Shown here piece by piece: positions 24,301 through 33,584 of a DNA stretch of 41,242 nt. This stretch comes from Spirulina sp. CCY15215 (lineage in GTDB: Bacteria; Cyanobacteriota; Cyanobacteriia; Cyanobacteriales; Spirulinaceae): positions 1 to 41,242 of the forward strand of contig NZ_JACSWA010000484.1 in assembly GCF_016888125.1 (NCBI RefSeq), read 5' to 3'. The stretch's first letter is position 1. Each line of letters starts with the position of its first letter. The translations under genes and the position numbers were made by a program. The notes under the pieces are model-generated. The model searched no databases and was not told the origin of the DNA. It saw only the letters and a list, made by a program, of their open reading frames with translations.

Positions 24301-26745
24301 CTAGGAGCGTAATGTTACCTCAAATTTCTCCGTTAGCGCCTCCCGGACTTTTCGATGAATCGGTTCGATTTCAGCGTCGGTTAAGGTGCGATCGCCGGCA
24401 CGATAAGCTAAACTGAAGGCTAAACTGTGCTGTCCTTCTGGGACATTTTTGCCGAGATAGCGATCGAACAATTCTACTTTCACTAACAAATCTTTCCCTG
24501 TTTCCTGCATGGTTTTCTCCAACTCAGCCACGGGAAGATCGATCGGGGCAAAAAAGGCTAAATCGAGTTCTACGGAAGGATAAGGGGAGAAGGCTGTAAA
24601 CTTAACCTGGGTCTCAATGTCGATCGCCTCAAGTAAAATTACTGCATCCAATTGGAACAGATAAATTTCATCGGGAAGATCGCGATCGCGCCGCAATTGA
24701 GGATGTAACTGCCCGAAAATGCCCAAACGCTTCCCAGCAAGCCATAAAGAAGCTGTACGCCCTGGATGCAGGCGATTATCCTCTGAACTGGCTTCATAGT
24801 CAACTTTTACCCCCAAACGGGCAAAAGCCGCTTCTAACAGCCCCTTGGCTTCATACCAGGTTAGGGGAGAACCCTTTCCTCCCGTCGTCCATCGTCCTTG
24901 GGGGAAGCGATCGCCGCTTAAAATCCCCGCGATCGCCTCGGTTTCCAGAGATCGTCCCTCTTCATCCCGAGAGAAGATGCGCCCCAACTCAAACGCATTT
25001 AACGCCCCATTGCCTCGGGTAAAGTTATATTCGTAAGCATTAACGAACTCATCGAGTAACTCTTTTCGCAGGGCAGAATATTCACTCAACAAAGGATTCG
25101 CAATCGGCACTTCCGAGAGTTCCGGTTTCACGAGGGAATAATGTACCAGTTCGGTTAAACCAATACCGCGCAAGGTTTCTCTGACTAAATTTCTGGCTTG
25201 ATTTTTGGCAGGAATGCCCCCCGGTGCCGTTTGACTGGGGAGGGTTTCGCAGAAGCGATCGTAACCGTACAGCCGCGCCACCTCTTCAATTAAATCAATT
25301 TCCCGTTCCAAATCTCGATAGCGATAGGGGGGAACCGTCACCATCCAAACAGGAGTTGCAGCAGTCGTCTCTCCCTTCTCCAAAACGCAGCCAAGGGCGG
25401 TAAGAATGCGTTCTACATCATCGGAGGCAATATCGATCGCCCCTCCTGCTTCTGTTTTTACCTGACCGAGAATAGCCCCAATGCGACTCAAACGTAATTC
25501 AATTCGCCGGGACCAGGAAGCGCGATCGCTGCGGTTGTCATCTCGTCCCTGCTGGGTGACTTTTCCTCCTGCTAACTCCAAAATCAGGGCGATCGCGCGC
25601 TGACAAGCAATATCCAGTTCTGCTTGATTAACTCCCCGTTCGTAACGCGCCGAGGCTTCTGTCCGCAAACCCTGACATCGGGCGGAACGGCGAATAAACA
25701 CGGGATCGAATAAAGCCGCCTCTAATAAAATATTAGTTGTCCCCTCATGTACCTCTGTTTCTTCTCCTCCCATTACCCCAGCTAAAGCCACCGGAATATC
25801 ATTGGCAGTAATCAGGAAGTTTTCCGGACGTAATGGGCGTTTTTGTCCGTCCAACGTGGCGATCGCCTCCTTTTCTTTAGCCAAACGAACACTAATTGTT
25901 AAATCTTTTCCTCCTGCAACAGCTTCCAGGCGATCGCGATCGAAAGCGTGTAAAGGTTGTCCCCACTCCAATAAAATTAAATTCGTCACATCCACCACAT
26001 TATTAATCGGGCGGACTCCCGCCGCTTTTAAACGAGATTGTAACCAATCAGGAGAAGGAGCAATTTTGATCCCGGCGATCGCCGTCCCGATATAAACAGG
26101 ACAACCCCGAGACTCTTCTACGGCGATCGTTAAACCCGTTCCTGCATCAAACTTCATTTCCGAAACTTCCGGCAAATGTAACGCCCCCCCAGTCAAAGCC
26201 GTTACCTCCCGCGCCACTCCAACCATACTTAAAGCATCAGCGCGATTGGCCGTCGAAGTTAAATCCAAAATGACATCATCCAAACCCAACAGGGGACGCA
26301 CATCCCTACCCACCTCTAAATCGGGTTCCGTAAAAATGTGAATTCCCTCCGATTCTTTCTCTAATCCCAATTCCTTCAAAGAGCAGATCATACCAAAAGA
26401 CTTGATTCCGCGCAACTTTGCCGCCTTTAACTTCAAATCAATAATCGGCAAATAGGTCTTTGGAGGGGCAACCGCCACAAAAATCCCCGCTTTAACATTA
26501 CTCGCACCACAAACAATCGTCGAGGCCGCATCCCCCCCAATATCCACCTCGCAGACGCTTAATTTATCCGCATTGGGATGGCGCTGACAGTCCAGCACCC
26601 TTCCCACCACCACGCCATCCGCCCACTGACGGCGATCCTCAATATCTTCAACCTCAAACCCCGCGATCGTCAATATTTCTGCCAGTTTTTCCACAGGCAG
26701 TTCAATATCCACTAATTCTCGCAGCCATTTAACAGAAATTTGCAT
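24301..26745 (-). CDS. pheT: Phenylalanine-tRNA ligase beta subunit
   Basis: The 814-residue beta subunit of the alpha2beta2 synthetase. The ATG at 26745 ([11 protein letters not shown]) was chosen as the usual start; the longer frame uses a start 18 codons upstream. In order: EMAP-II-like tRNA-binding domain (about 40-150; [18 protein letters not shown]), the B3/B4 editing domain, the B5 domain, the core with [14 protein letters not shown], and the FDX-ACB anticodon-binding domain (about 720-814; [16 protein letters not shown]). The editing and structural roles are known for the family. pheS is not in the window, which is normal for cyanobacteria. It has no nearby operon partner. Confidence 0.97.
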   Translation of the reverse strand: MQISVKWLRELVDIELPVEKLAEILTIAGFEVEDIEDRRQWADGVVVGRVLDCQRHPNADKLSVCEVDIGGDAASTIVCGASNVKAGIFVAVAPPKTYLPIIDLKLKAAKLRGIKSFGMICSLKELGLEKESEGIHIFTEPDLEVGRDVRPLLGLDDVILDLTSTANRADALSMVGVAREVTALTGGALHLPEVSEMKFDAGTGLTIAVEESRGCPVYIGTAIAGIKIAPSPDWLQSRLKAAGVRPINNVVDVTNLILLEWGQPLHAFDRDRLEAVAGGKDLTISVRLAKEKEAIATLDGQKRPLRPENFLITANDIPVALAGVMGGEETEVHEGTTNILLEAALFDPVFIRRSARCQGLRTEASARYERGVNQAELDIACQRAIALILELAGGKVTQQGRDDNRSDRASWSRRIELRLSRIGAILGQVKTEAGGAIDIASDDVERILTALGCVLEKGETTAATPVWMVTVPPYRYRDLEREIDLIEEVARLYGYDRFCETLPSQTAPGGIPAKNQARNLVRETLRGIGLTELVHYSLVKPELSEVPIANPLLSEYSALRKELLDEFVNAYEYNFTRGNGALNAFELGRIFSRDEEGRSLETEAIAGILSGDRFPQGRWTTGGKGSPLTWYEAKGLLEAAFARLGVKVDYEASSEDNRLHPGRTASLWLAGKRLGIFGQLHPQLRRDRDLPDEIYLFQLDAVILLEAIDIETQVKFTAFSPYPSVELDLAFFAPIDLPVAELEKTMQETGKDLLVKVELFDRYLGKNVPEGQHSLAFSLAYRAGDRTLTDAEIEPIHRKVREALTEKFEVTLRS

Positions 26746-27142
26746 TGAATCGTCGTTTTTCCTTAAACCTTGAACGCATCCCGACCAAATCGAGATCATA
26801 GCATAGCATAAACCCTTGCCTCTCGCTTCTCTTGATAGTCCTAGGATTTCTTTTCTCTCAATAAAGTTTAATCAAAAAATTATACTATTTGTAACACATC
26901 TTGAATTGAACGGGGAACGATAGAGTTAAACCTCCATTGCCAATAGAAATATCGAGGGAAATTAAGATATCCTAGGTAAGAGGAGGAACGCTCTATTCTT
27001 CAAACACAAAATTATGAGCATCTTAATCGGCTGTTTGCACGAGGGGCTAGACCCCCGATTTAGAGAGTATTATCTCTAAAGTTCTTGTTTCTGATTCCCT
27101 TGCAGTTCTTTTTTCCAACCAACGTTACATCGATGACGCTGA
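26746..27142. other. Long intergenic region between pheT and the kinase gene
   Basis: About 400 bases between divergent genes. There is no plausible gene on either strand. It holds GGGG-CTAGA-CCCC (27043-27055) and an eight-base-pair hairpin TTTAGAGA/TCTCTAAA (27059-27080) that is followed by GTTCTTGTTT, which together look like a small terminated transcript or leader upstream of the kinase gene. The region upstream has no HIP1 site. I see no tRNA. Confidence 0.5.
27059..27080 (+). terminator. Terminator-like hairpin upstream of kinase gene
   Basis: TTTAGAGA and TCTCTAAA form a perfect eight-base-pair stem with a six-base loop (GTATTA), followed by a U-rich GTTCTTGTTT. A weaker GGGG/CCCC stem precedes it. 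It ends about 60 bases before the kinase start. Confidence 0.45.
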
Positions 27143-28795
27143 ATGAGTTATTGTCTCAATCCTTCCTGTTCTTCTCCCAAAAACCCCGATAAAACCGAGG
27201 TCTGCCAAAGTTGCGGCGCGAAAATATTAATGCGCGATCGCTACAAGGGCATCAAATCTCTCGGTCAAGGCGGATTTGGGATGACATTTCTCTCCATTGA
27301 TATGTCATTACCTGGCAATCCCCCTTGTGTAATCAAGCAATTACGCCCCTCGACGGACGATCCGCAAATTTTTCAGATGGCGAAAGAATTGTTTGAACGA
27401 GAAGCTGAAACTTTGGGGAAAATTGGCAATCATCCTCAAGTTCCTCGGCTATTAGATTATTTTGAATACAACAAGTATTTTTATCTCGTACAGGAATATG
27501 TTAAGGGGAATAATCTCCAACAGGAAATCAAGAAAAATGGACCTCTTAGCGAAGCCGGGGCGCGGCAATTTTTGAGCGAAATTCTGCCGATGATTCAGTA
27601 TATTCACTCCCAAGAAGTGATTCATCGCGATATCAAACCGGCTAATTTAATTCGACGAGAGCAAGATAAAAAGATAGTTTTAATTGATTTTGGCGCGGTT
27701 AAAAATAAAGTTAATCCCCAAGCGGCGGCGAATACGTCCGATCAAACGGCCTTGACTTCTTTTGCGATCGGAACCCCTGGGTTTGCCCCTCCCGAACAAA
27801 TGGCACTGCGTCCGGTGTATTCCAGTGATGTTTATGCGTTAGGTGTAACTTGTATTTATTTATTAACCGGAAAATCGCCCAAAGAGTTAGATTACAACCA
27901 AAAAACGGGGGAGATGGAATGGCGCAAGGAGATGGATATTTCTGACAAATTTGCCAAGGTTTTACAAAAAATGTTGGAAGTTTCCGTCCGCCATCGTTAT
28001 AAAACTGCTGATGAAGTTTTGCGGGCGATGGAGTTAGAGGCTTATGAAGATCAATTACAACAAGGATTAATTACACCAAATCAGTCAAATCAAGGGAGTA
28101 CTAATCTCTCTAATTCGGGCAGAAATGCGAATTCAGGGGATAGTACCTCCGGTCGTTCTAAGCCCGTTTCAGCATCGCAAAAATTAGCAGAACAATTGCG
28201 CCGAAGACGCGATCGCAACAAGCGAGGAGATGCAGGAATGGGAGGATATAACTCTTATAGTTCAGGTATGGGAGGTGCTGGGTTATCTGGTCGCGGGGCG
28301 AGATTGCCGGATTCGGGAGATATTATGAATACGGCGGGGCGGCCGGCCAAAAAACGCAAAGTGGTGAGATTAGATGAAAAAACGGTTCTCGATGGTTATG
28401 TGAAGGGACGGCGCGATTTTGCCCAACAGAATTTGAGTCAACTTGATTTGTCGGAAGCAGATTTATCGGGGGGGATTTTTCACGAGTCGCAATTACGACG
28501 AACCAATCTCCAAAAAACAAATTTAGTGAAGGCAGATTTTGGCAAGGCTAGTTTGATCAAAGCGAATTTACGCAATGCTAATTTGGTGAGGGCTTATTTT
28601 TCCGGTGCCGATCTTGAAGAAGCGGATCTGCGCGGTGCCGATCTCAGTCATGCTAATTTTAATCAGGCGAATTTGAATAAAGCCAATCTTTGCGGCGCAA
28701 ATTTGACGGGGGCGAAAATTACGGAACAACAATTGGCTGTAGCGAAAACAAATTGGTCAACGGTAATGCCGGAAGGAAGAAAAGGATTCTGGTAA
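27143..28795 (+). CDS. Serine/threonine kinase with zinc ribbon and pentapeptide repeats
   Basis: The 550-residue protein has a zinc ribbon (Cys4, Cys9, Cys21, Cys24), then a Hanks-type kinase (about residues 33-300). The glycine loop is GQGGFG (41-46), the ATP-binding Lys is in CVIKQL (Lys65), HRDIKPANL is at 161-169 and DFG at 182-184, so it should be active. The activation segment GTPGFAPPEQ is intact. A low-complexity linker (about 325-430) is followed by pentapeptide repeats (A-D/N-L-X-X; about 430-535) typical of cyanobacterial kinases such as the SpkB type. It probably phosphorylates cytosolic proteins, but the signal it reads is not known. Ribosome binding site is weak. Confidence 0.93.
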   Translation: MSYCLNPSCSSPKNPDKTEVCQSCGAKILMRDRYKGIKSLGQGGFGMTFLSIDMSLPGNPPCVIKQLRPSTDDPQIFQMAKELFEREAETLGKIGNHPQVPRLLDYFEYNKYFYLVQEYVKGNNLQQEIKKNGPLSEAGARQFLSEILPMIQYIHSQEVIHRDIKPANLIRREQDKKIVLIDFGAVKNKVNPQAAANTSDQTALTSFAIGTPGFAPPEQMALRPVYSSDVYALGVTCIYLLTGKSPKELDYNQKTGEMEWRKEMDISDKFAKVLQKMLEVSVRHRYKTADEVLRAMELEAYEDQLQQGLITPNQSNQGSTNLSNSGRNANSGDSTSGRSKPVSASQKLAEQLRRRRDRNKRGDAGMGGYNSYSSGMGGAGLSGRGARLPDSGDIMNTAGRPAKKRKVVRLDEKTVLDGYVKGRRDFAQQNLSQLDLSEADLSGGIFHESQLRRTNLQKTNLVKADFGKASLIKANLRNANLVRAYFSGADLEEADLRGADLSHANFNQANLNKANLCGANLTGAKITEQQLAVAKTNWSTVMPEGRKGFW

Positions 28796-28809
28796 AAGCG
28801 TGATTTTAA

Positions 28810-28857
28810 ACCGCTTTCGGTGGGTCAACCACAGAATCCCCATCTTTTTAAAGCGGT
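28810..28857. terminator. Inverted repeat between kinase and FMN reductase genes
   Basis: ACCGCTTT (28810-28817) and AAAGCGGT (28850-28857) are perfect eight-base complements with a 32-base spacer. The hairpin lies between two convergent genes. No T-run follows, so terminator function is only possible. Confidence 0.45.
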
Positions 28858-28863
28858 GAGATG

Positions 28864-29451
28864 TCAACCGTTGAGTTTGGTGGTTACTTCGGCCAGTTTT
28901 TTGGCAATATCTCGCACCGCCATCGCCAGTTTTTCATCCTTCAGTTGTCCAGCTTCATCAAAGGCTTGATACGCCCCTGGAATTGCCTTCTGGTCGGGAA
29001 TGACCGTTACGCCAATACCTTCGAGAATGCTACGGACGTGAACCAAACCCCGCATTCCCCCCAACCCACCTGGAGAGGTTGCGAGTAGGGCGGCGGTTTT
29101 CCCTTTGAAGCAATGGAGGGACATGGGGGATTCATCGGGTTCGGGACGGGAAGCCCAATCGATCGCATTTTTGAGCAAGGGCGTAATAGAGCCATTGTAT
29201 TCTGGGCAGGCAATGAGGAAACCTTGATGGCTTTTCAGCAGAGCCTTAAACTGCAAAACTGACTCGGGCAATCCTGCTTTGGCCTCCAAATCTTCGTTAA
29301 AGAGGGGCATCGGGTAGTCGAGAAAATCTAAATTAGTGACTTCGACTCCCGCAGATTTTGCCCCTTCCGCCGCAAATTTAACTAACTTTTTATTGAAAGA
29401 TTCAAGGCGAGCGCTGCCTGCAAAAGCTAAAATTTTGATGGTTTGAGCCAT
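28864..29451 (-). CDS. NADPH-dependent FMN reductase (flavodoxin-like)
   Basis: A 195-residue member of the NADPH-dependent FMN reductase family. The N-terminal GSARLESFNKKL is the phosphate-binding loop for FMN (GSxRxxSxN), and PEYNGSITPLLKNAIDWAS is the family motif. It reduces FMN, azo dyes or quinones with NADPH; the physiological substrate is unknown. The ATG at 29451 was chosen because GGAG lies at six to eight bases upstream, in AAGGAGAAAATA; the longer reading has no such site. It converges with the kinase gene. Confidence 0.93.
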   Translation of the reverse strand: MAQTIKILAFAGSARLESFNKKLVKFAAEGAKSAGVEVTNLDFLDYPMPLFNEDLEAKAGLPESVLQFKALLKSHQGFLIACPEYNGSITPLLKNAIDWASRPEPDESPMSLHCFKGKTAALLATSPGGLGGMRGLVHVRSILEGIGVTVIPDQKAIPGAYQAFDEAGQLKDEKLAMAVRDIAKKLAEVTTKLNG

Positions 29452-29487
29452 TATTTTCTCCTTGAAAAGATTGAACAAATATGAGGA

Positions 29488-29595
29488 TTAGAACGAAAAA
29501 ACTGTTCGGATCGTCCCCGTGATAATCGTACCGTAGGAACTATGGCCATAACGTCCAAAGATTCCTAAGCGATCGCCGAAGGTAAAAGTTTTTTT
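29488..29595 (-). pseudogene. Fragment of a cyanobacterial SLH/OprB-type porin gene
   Basis: On the - strand an open frame with no start reads TFTFGDRLGIFGRYGHSSYG and then TIITGTIRTVFSF before a stop. DR-GIF-RYG-GSY is a hallmark of the beta-barrel part of cyanobacterial outer-membrane (iron uptake) porins. The fragment is about 35 codons, lacks the SLH and the rest of the barrel, and there is no neighbouring gene to complete it. It is probably a relic. The identification is by motif memory, so it is tentative. Confidence 0.45.
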
Positions 29596-29662
29596 ACAAT
29601 TTCTGCGGGAAAAGTGGAATACTTATCAACAGTTTAGCGGTCACATCTTCTCCCAACTGTCC

Positions 29663-30625
29663 ATGATCGATGCAACTTACCCCATCTTGCTGGTTCCCAA
29701 AGGAATGACTCAGCACCTCCAACAAGTTACTCCCCGGCCTTCTGCTCCCAATCATTCTCTCCCGTCTTGCCCTCGGTTTGAAGAACCTCCCCCGCGACGA
29801 TTAGACCCAGAATCTATCAAAACTCCCATCATCAACGCGATCGCAGCCGTAACCATTGGCGCAGTCGCCTCATTCTTGAATCTCACCAGTATTGGGATTC
29901 CTCTGATTTTCATATCCCTGAGTCTGTTGGTGGTTTACCTCATCAGCCACGCTCAACAATATCCCAAACGCCAACGACACTATCAACGCCAACTTGAAAA
30001 ACACCAAAGCGCACAACGTAAATATGATAAGGCCACGCGGGATGCCGCCAGCCAACAACAACAATACGACGCGGCGATCGCGCAATGGCAAAAGCAGAAC
30101 AAATCGTTATTGCAACTTGTTTGGGCAGAACTCAAATATACTCAAAGCCCCGGTCGTGGTTCTAACTACCGTTCTGGATATAGCGAAGCAGCATTCAAAG
30201 AATCCCTGAGACAGCATTTTGGCGATCGCATCCACACCGGATGCACAATTCGCAATCCAAAGTACGACCGAAAGCATCCCTACACGGCTGATTTTGCTTA
30301 CATTGACAAGACTTTGGGACTGTATATCGATATCGAAATTGACGAACCTTACGTTTATAATAAAACTACACTCACTCACTGCATTGGCTCGGATGACGAG
30401 CGCAACGGCATCTTTTTAGAACGCGGTTGGATTGTCTTAAGATTTGCCGAGGAACAAGTGGTACACTATCCCCAACAATGCTGCCAAACGATTGCTGAAG
30501 TCGTTGCCACGTTCCAAGGTCAGCAAAGCTATGGCGAGATTCCATACCCTCCTGCTATTAAGCATTGGACGACAGAAGAAGCAATGAAAATGATGTTAGA
30601 ACAGTATCGCCAGACGTATCTGTAA
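29663..30625 (+). CDS. Membrane-anchored protein with Vsr/DUF559-like nuclease domain
   Basis: The 320-residue protein has a Pro-rich N-terminus (1-50), two hydrophobic segments (about 56-73 and 78-95), a Gln-rich coiled coil (98-150), and a C-terminal domain (about 175-285) that resembles the PD-(D/E)XK fold of the Vsr and DUF559 group. In the latter, Glu176, TADFAYI (Asp210), IDIEIDEPY (Glu225, Asp227) and DDERNGIFLERGWIVLRF (Asp245, Arg247, Trp256, Arg260) have the order seen in that group. The classical Lys after the acidic strand is replaced by Asp227, as in Vsr-type enzymes. No signal peptide. Nuclease activity is an inference. The gene stands alone. Confidence 0.6.
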   Translation: MIDATYPILLVPKGMTQHLQQVTPRPSAPNHSLPSCPRFEEPPPRRLDPESIKTPIINAIAAVTIGAVASFLNLTSIGIPLIFISLSLLVVYLISHAQQYPKRQRHYQRQLEKHQSAQRKYDKATRDAASQQQQYDAAIAQWQKQNKSLLQLVWAELKYTQSPGRGSNYRSGYSEAAFKESLRQHFGDRIHTGCTIRNPKYDRKHPYTADFAYIDKTLGLYIDIEIDEPYVYNKTTLTHCIGSDDERNGIFLERGWIVLRFAEEQVVHYPQQCCQTIAEVVATFQGQQSYGEIPYPPAIKHWTTEEAMKMMLEQYRQTYL

Positions 30626-30694
30626 CTTAGAATTTCCCATCATCGCTGGTTTTACAAGCGGTGAGTTACCTTTCTCAACCCGATGCCCCATTTA

Positions 30695-31402
30695 TTAAAC
30701 TAGCCCCCTTTTTAGAGAATTCTGATGGGACAATTCCCTCGCATTTAATCCAGACGGGAAACAAGTAATCTTTTCCTTTAATCTTTTCGCACCTCTAGCG
30801 ATCGCCTCCCAGTCTTCAGTTTGAATTAAAGATACAGGGAAAAGTTGACTTGATAATCCTACCGCGATCGCCCCAGCTTGAATCAATTCCCCTGCATTTT
30901 CTAAAGTAACCCCTCCCGTAGGAATTAAAGGAATTCTATCTAAAGGCGCTTGAATAGCTTTAAGATAATTTGCCCCTCCCACTGTTTGAATGGGAAACAC
31001 TTTCACGCAAGTCGCCCCAGCTTGCCAAGCCGTAATAATTTCCGTGGGAGTTAATGCCCCTGGTACCATAGGAATTTGGGCGATAATTGCCTTGTCAATT
31101 AATTGCCGATCGCTATGAGGAGAAAAGATAAATTGGACCCCTGCGGCGATCGCTTCTGCAAGTTGTTGTGTTTCCAGAATTGTCCCGACACCAATGAAAC
31201 AAGAGGGAAATTCCTGACGTAATTGACTAATTAAAAAGGCAGGGCGATCGCTATTCCAAGCAATTTCAATGGAATGAATACCCCCCGCGATCGCAGCCCT
31301 AGCCATTTGCTGTCCTAACTTCCAATCTGGTGAACGAATCACCGCAATGAGGCGATCGCGCTGTAACTGTTGTAACCAATTGTGCGAGGATATTTCAACC
31401 AC
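30695..31402 (-). CDS. eda: KDPG/KHG aldolase (2-dehydro-3-deoxyphosphogluconate aldolase)
   Basis: A 235-residue class I aldolase that cleaves 2-keto-3-deoxy-6-phosphogluconate to pyruvate and glyceraldehyde-3-phosphate in the Entner-Doudoroff pathway. RLIAVIRSPD, IHSIEIAWNS (catalytic Glu), VGTILE, the Schiff-base Lys in GATCVKVFPIQ and IPTGGVTLENAGELI are all present. The Arg that follows the catalytic Glu in E. coli Eda is Asn here, which may alter substrate preference. The start is GTG at 31402; no better one is visible. The gene converges with the nuclease-like gene. Confidence 0.9.
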   Translation of the reverse strand: MVEISSHNWLQQLQRDRLIAVIRSPDWKLGQQMARAAIAGGIHSIEIAWNSDRPAFLISQLRQEFPSCFIGVGTILETQQLAEAIAAGVQFIFSPHSDRQLIDKAIIAQIPMVPGALTPTEIITAWQAGATCVKVFPIQTVGGANYLKAIQAPLDRIPLIPTGGVTLENAGELIQAGAIAVGLSSQLFPVSLIQTEDWEAIARGAKRLKEKITCFPSGLNARELSHQNSLKRGLV

Positions 31403-31499
31403 AGAGAATTCTAAATTTTGTTTATGGAGATTTTACCGTGGATTGCACTTACAATCTGAAAGGTAACTCAATGCGTAAATTCTATTATAAAAACCGCTT

Positions 31500-32465
31500 A
31501 TGTCTTCCGTCAGCTTAATCCGCGCCGAATCCTACGATCGCCATCTTTTGCGCCAGTCTCTCCTGGAACTCCTCGAACCCCTAGGAGGAATAGGTGCATT
31601 TGTTAAGCCAGGCGATCGCGTTCTCCTCAAACCCAATCTTCTCACCGGAAGTCAACCCCCCACGCGGGAATGCGTCACCCGTCCAGAAATCGTCTATTGT
31701 CTCGCGCAAATGGTGCGAGAAGCAGGAGGAAACCCCTTTTTGGGGGATAGTCCCGCCTTTGGGAGTGCCAAAGGAGTCGCCAAAAACAACGGCTACCTTC
31801 CCTTTACCGAAGAATTAGCATTACCCATCGTTGAATTTAGCGGACAACGCCATGTTATCGAAAGCGATCGCTTTAATCACCTGCGCTTATCCAAAGAAGC
31901 ACTCAACGCCGATGTCGTGATTAATTTACCAAAAATCAAATCTCACATTCAACTCACTATGACCCTCGGCGTTAAAAATCTCTTTGGTTGCGTCCCAGGA
32001 AAAATGAAAGCCTGGTGGCATTTAGAAGCTGGGAAAGATGCCGATCGCTTTGGGGAAATGTTAGTAGAAACCGCCCGCGCGATCGCCCCAGAATTGACCA
32101 TTATCGACGGTATTATCGCCCATGAAGGAAACGGTCCGAGTGGGGGCGATCCCCGCTTCTTGGGCATTCTCGGCGCATCTGCTGATGTTTTTGCCCTCGA
32201 CCTCGCCCTACTGGATCTCCTCCGTGTCGATCCCGCTTTAGTCCCCACAATGGTAGCCGCGCAAAACTTGGGCATCTGTCCGGAATTCTCTCAAATTGAC
32301 TTCCCCAAACTCCATCCTTCTAACCTACAAGTCCAGGACTGGAAACTACCAGAAGTCCTAATACCCATTGACTTTGGACTGCCTCGCATTCTTCGTTCCA
32401 CCTTTAAACATTTTTATATTCGTTTTATCAAAGAACCAATGGCGTTGTATAGCGATCGCAAATAA
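31500..32465 (+). CDS. DUF362 domain-containing protein
   Basis: A 321-residue protein beginning VSLIRAESYDRHLLRQSLLE and carrying the DUF362 core: GDRVLLKPNLLTGSQPP (about residues 41-57), GDSPAFGSAKGVAKNNGY and ADVVINLPKIKSHIQLTMTLG, followed by GVKNLFGCVPG. Members often have a [4Fe-4S] ferredoxin part, which is absent here. The function of the domain is not established. It is divergent from eda and converges with the EgtD gene. Confidence 0.88.
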   Translation: MSSVSLIRAESYDRHLLRQSLLELLEPLGGIGAFVKPGDRVLLKPNLLTGSQPPTRECVTRPEIVYCLAQMVREAGGNPFLGDSPAFGSAKGVAKNNGYLPFTEELALPIVEFSGQRHVIESDRFNHLRLSKEALNADVVINLPKIKSHIQLTMTLGVKNLFGCVPGKMKAWWHLEAGKDADRFGEMLVETARAIAPELTIIDGIIAHEGNGPSGGDPRFLGILGASADVFALDLALLDLLRVDPALVPTMVAAQNLGICPEFSQIDFPKLHPSNLQVQDWKLPEVLIPIDFGLPRILRSTFKHFYIRFIKEPMALYSDRK

Positions 32466-32498
32466 CATCGGCTTGGCTATCTTCCCTGATATCCCCCC

Positions 32499-33539
32499 TT
32501 ATTTTCGGCATAATATAACACCAAACCATTCTCGAGGATCCGTCTGAGTTGACAATAGGGATAAGCCCCGTTGCTGTAAGTTTTGCGTTAAAGTATCGAG
32601 GTTAAATTTGCGCGAAATTTCCGTCAGAATGCTTTCTCCTTGGCGAAATTCCACCGTCAAATCTAAAGATTCCAAACGCACTTGATGCGATCGCAAACAA
32701 TCTAAATACATCTCAATTCGGGCTTCTTGTTCATTATAAATTGCTCGATGGACAAAGTTGTTAAGATCGAAATTTCCCCGAAAGCGCCAATTGAGATGGG
32801 CAAGCATATTAAGGTTAAATGCTGCCGTTACTCCTTGGCTGTCATTATAAGCTGCCTCAAGAATAGTTTTGGGCTTTTGTAAATCGATGCCTAGGAGAAA
32901 GTAATCTCCCGGTTGTAGAGTGTTAATAATTTGAGCTAAAAAGCGATCGCTTTGTTGGGGGCAAAAATTACCTAATGTACTCCCCAAAAATAAGATGATT
33001 CGTGCAGACAGAGAAGAAGGTGTTAATTGTGCTAATGCTTGTTCGTAAGTGCCAACCAAACCGCGAACTTTTAAGGTAGAATAATCTGATAGTAATTGTT
33101 TGGCACTGGCGGTTAAAATTTCGCCACTGACATCAATAGGAACATAATTTAAAGATGAATATAATGTTTGATAAGCATTCAATAAAAACCGGGTTTTGCT
33201 AGAACTACCGCTTCCTAATTCAACCAGTTCGCAATTTCCCGTTATAGAGGCAATGTCTAGCGCATATTCTTGCAAAATTCCGGCTTCCGTGCGAGTAGGA
33301 TAATATTCCGGTAAATTGCAAATATCCTCAAACAAAAGAGAGCCTTTTTCGTCGTAAAAATAGCGAGGTGGTAGGGTTTTCGCGTCTTGTTGTAACCCCT
33401 GACGAACATCTTGACCATTTTCTGTGGAGTCGATCGCCTTGATTTGTTCGAGATAGCGAATATGTAAGGAGTCGATCGCGGTTGGAGTTGTAATCATCAT
33501 GGTAGAGGGTGCGAGAATTCTGTTGCCATTTTGAACCAT
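32499..33539 (-). CDS. egtD: EgtD-family L-histidine N-alpha-methyltransferase
   Basis: The 346-residue protein has the EgtD fold: a SAM-binding ELGSGSSSKTRFLL (about residues 114-127), YVPIDVSGEIL, IILFLGSTLGNFCP and DYFLLGIDLQKP. The C-terminal EARIEMYLDCLRSHQV and GESILTEISRKFN match the family. EgtD trimethylates histidine to hercynine, the first step of ergothioneine biosynthesis. No EgtB is next to it, so its partner is elsewhere or its role differs. It converges with the DUF362 gene and may be preceded by the small membrane protein at 33585-33926. Confidence 0.88.
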   Translation of the reverse strand: MVQNGNRILAPSTMMITTPTAIDSLHIRYLEQIKAIDSTENGQDVRQGLQQDAKTLPPRYFYDEKGSLLFEDICNLPEYYPTRTEAGILQEYALDIASITGNCELVELGSGSSSKTRFLLNAYQTLYSSLNYVPIDVSGEILTASAKQLLSDYSTLKVRGLVGTYEQALAQLTPSSLSARIILFLGSTLGNFCPQQSDRFLAQIINTLQPGDYFLLGIDLQKPKTILEAAYNDSQGVTAAFNLNMLAHLNWRFRGNFDLNNFVHRAIYNEQEARIEMYLDCLRSHQVRLESLDLTVEFRQGESILTEISRKFNLDTLTQNLQQRGLSLLSTQTDPREWFGVILCRK

Positions 33540-33584
33540 ACTGCAATCGAGTTTTCCTTACAAGACAAACAGGACAGAAAAAAG

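Noticed and set aside
27001-27142. Possible tRNA or CRISPR-like hairpins upstream of the kinase gene
   Set aside because: No cloverleaf with T-arm and acceptor stem and no repeated spacer pattern; only two simple hairpins.
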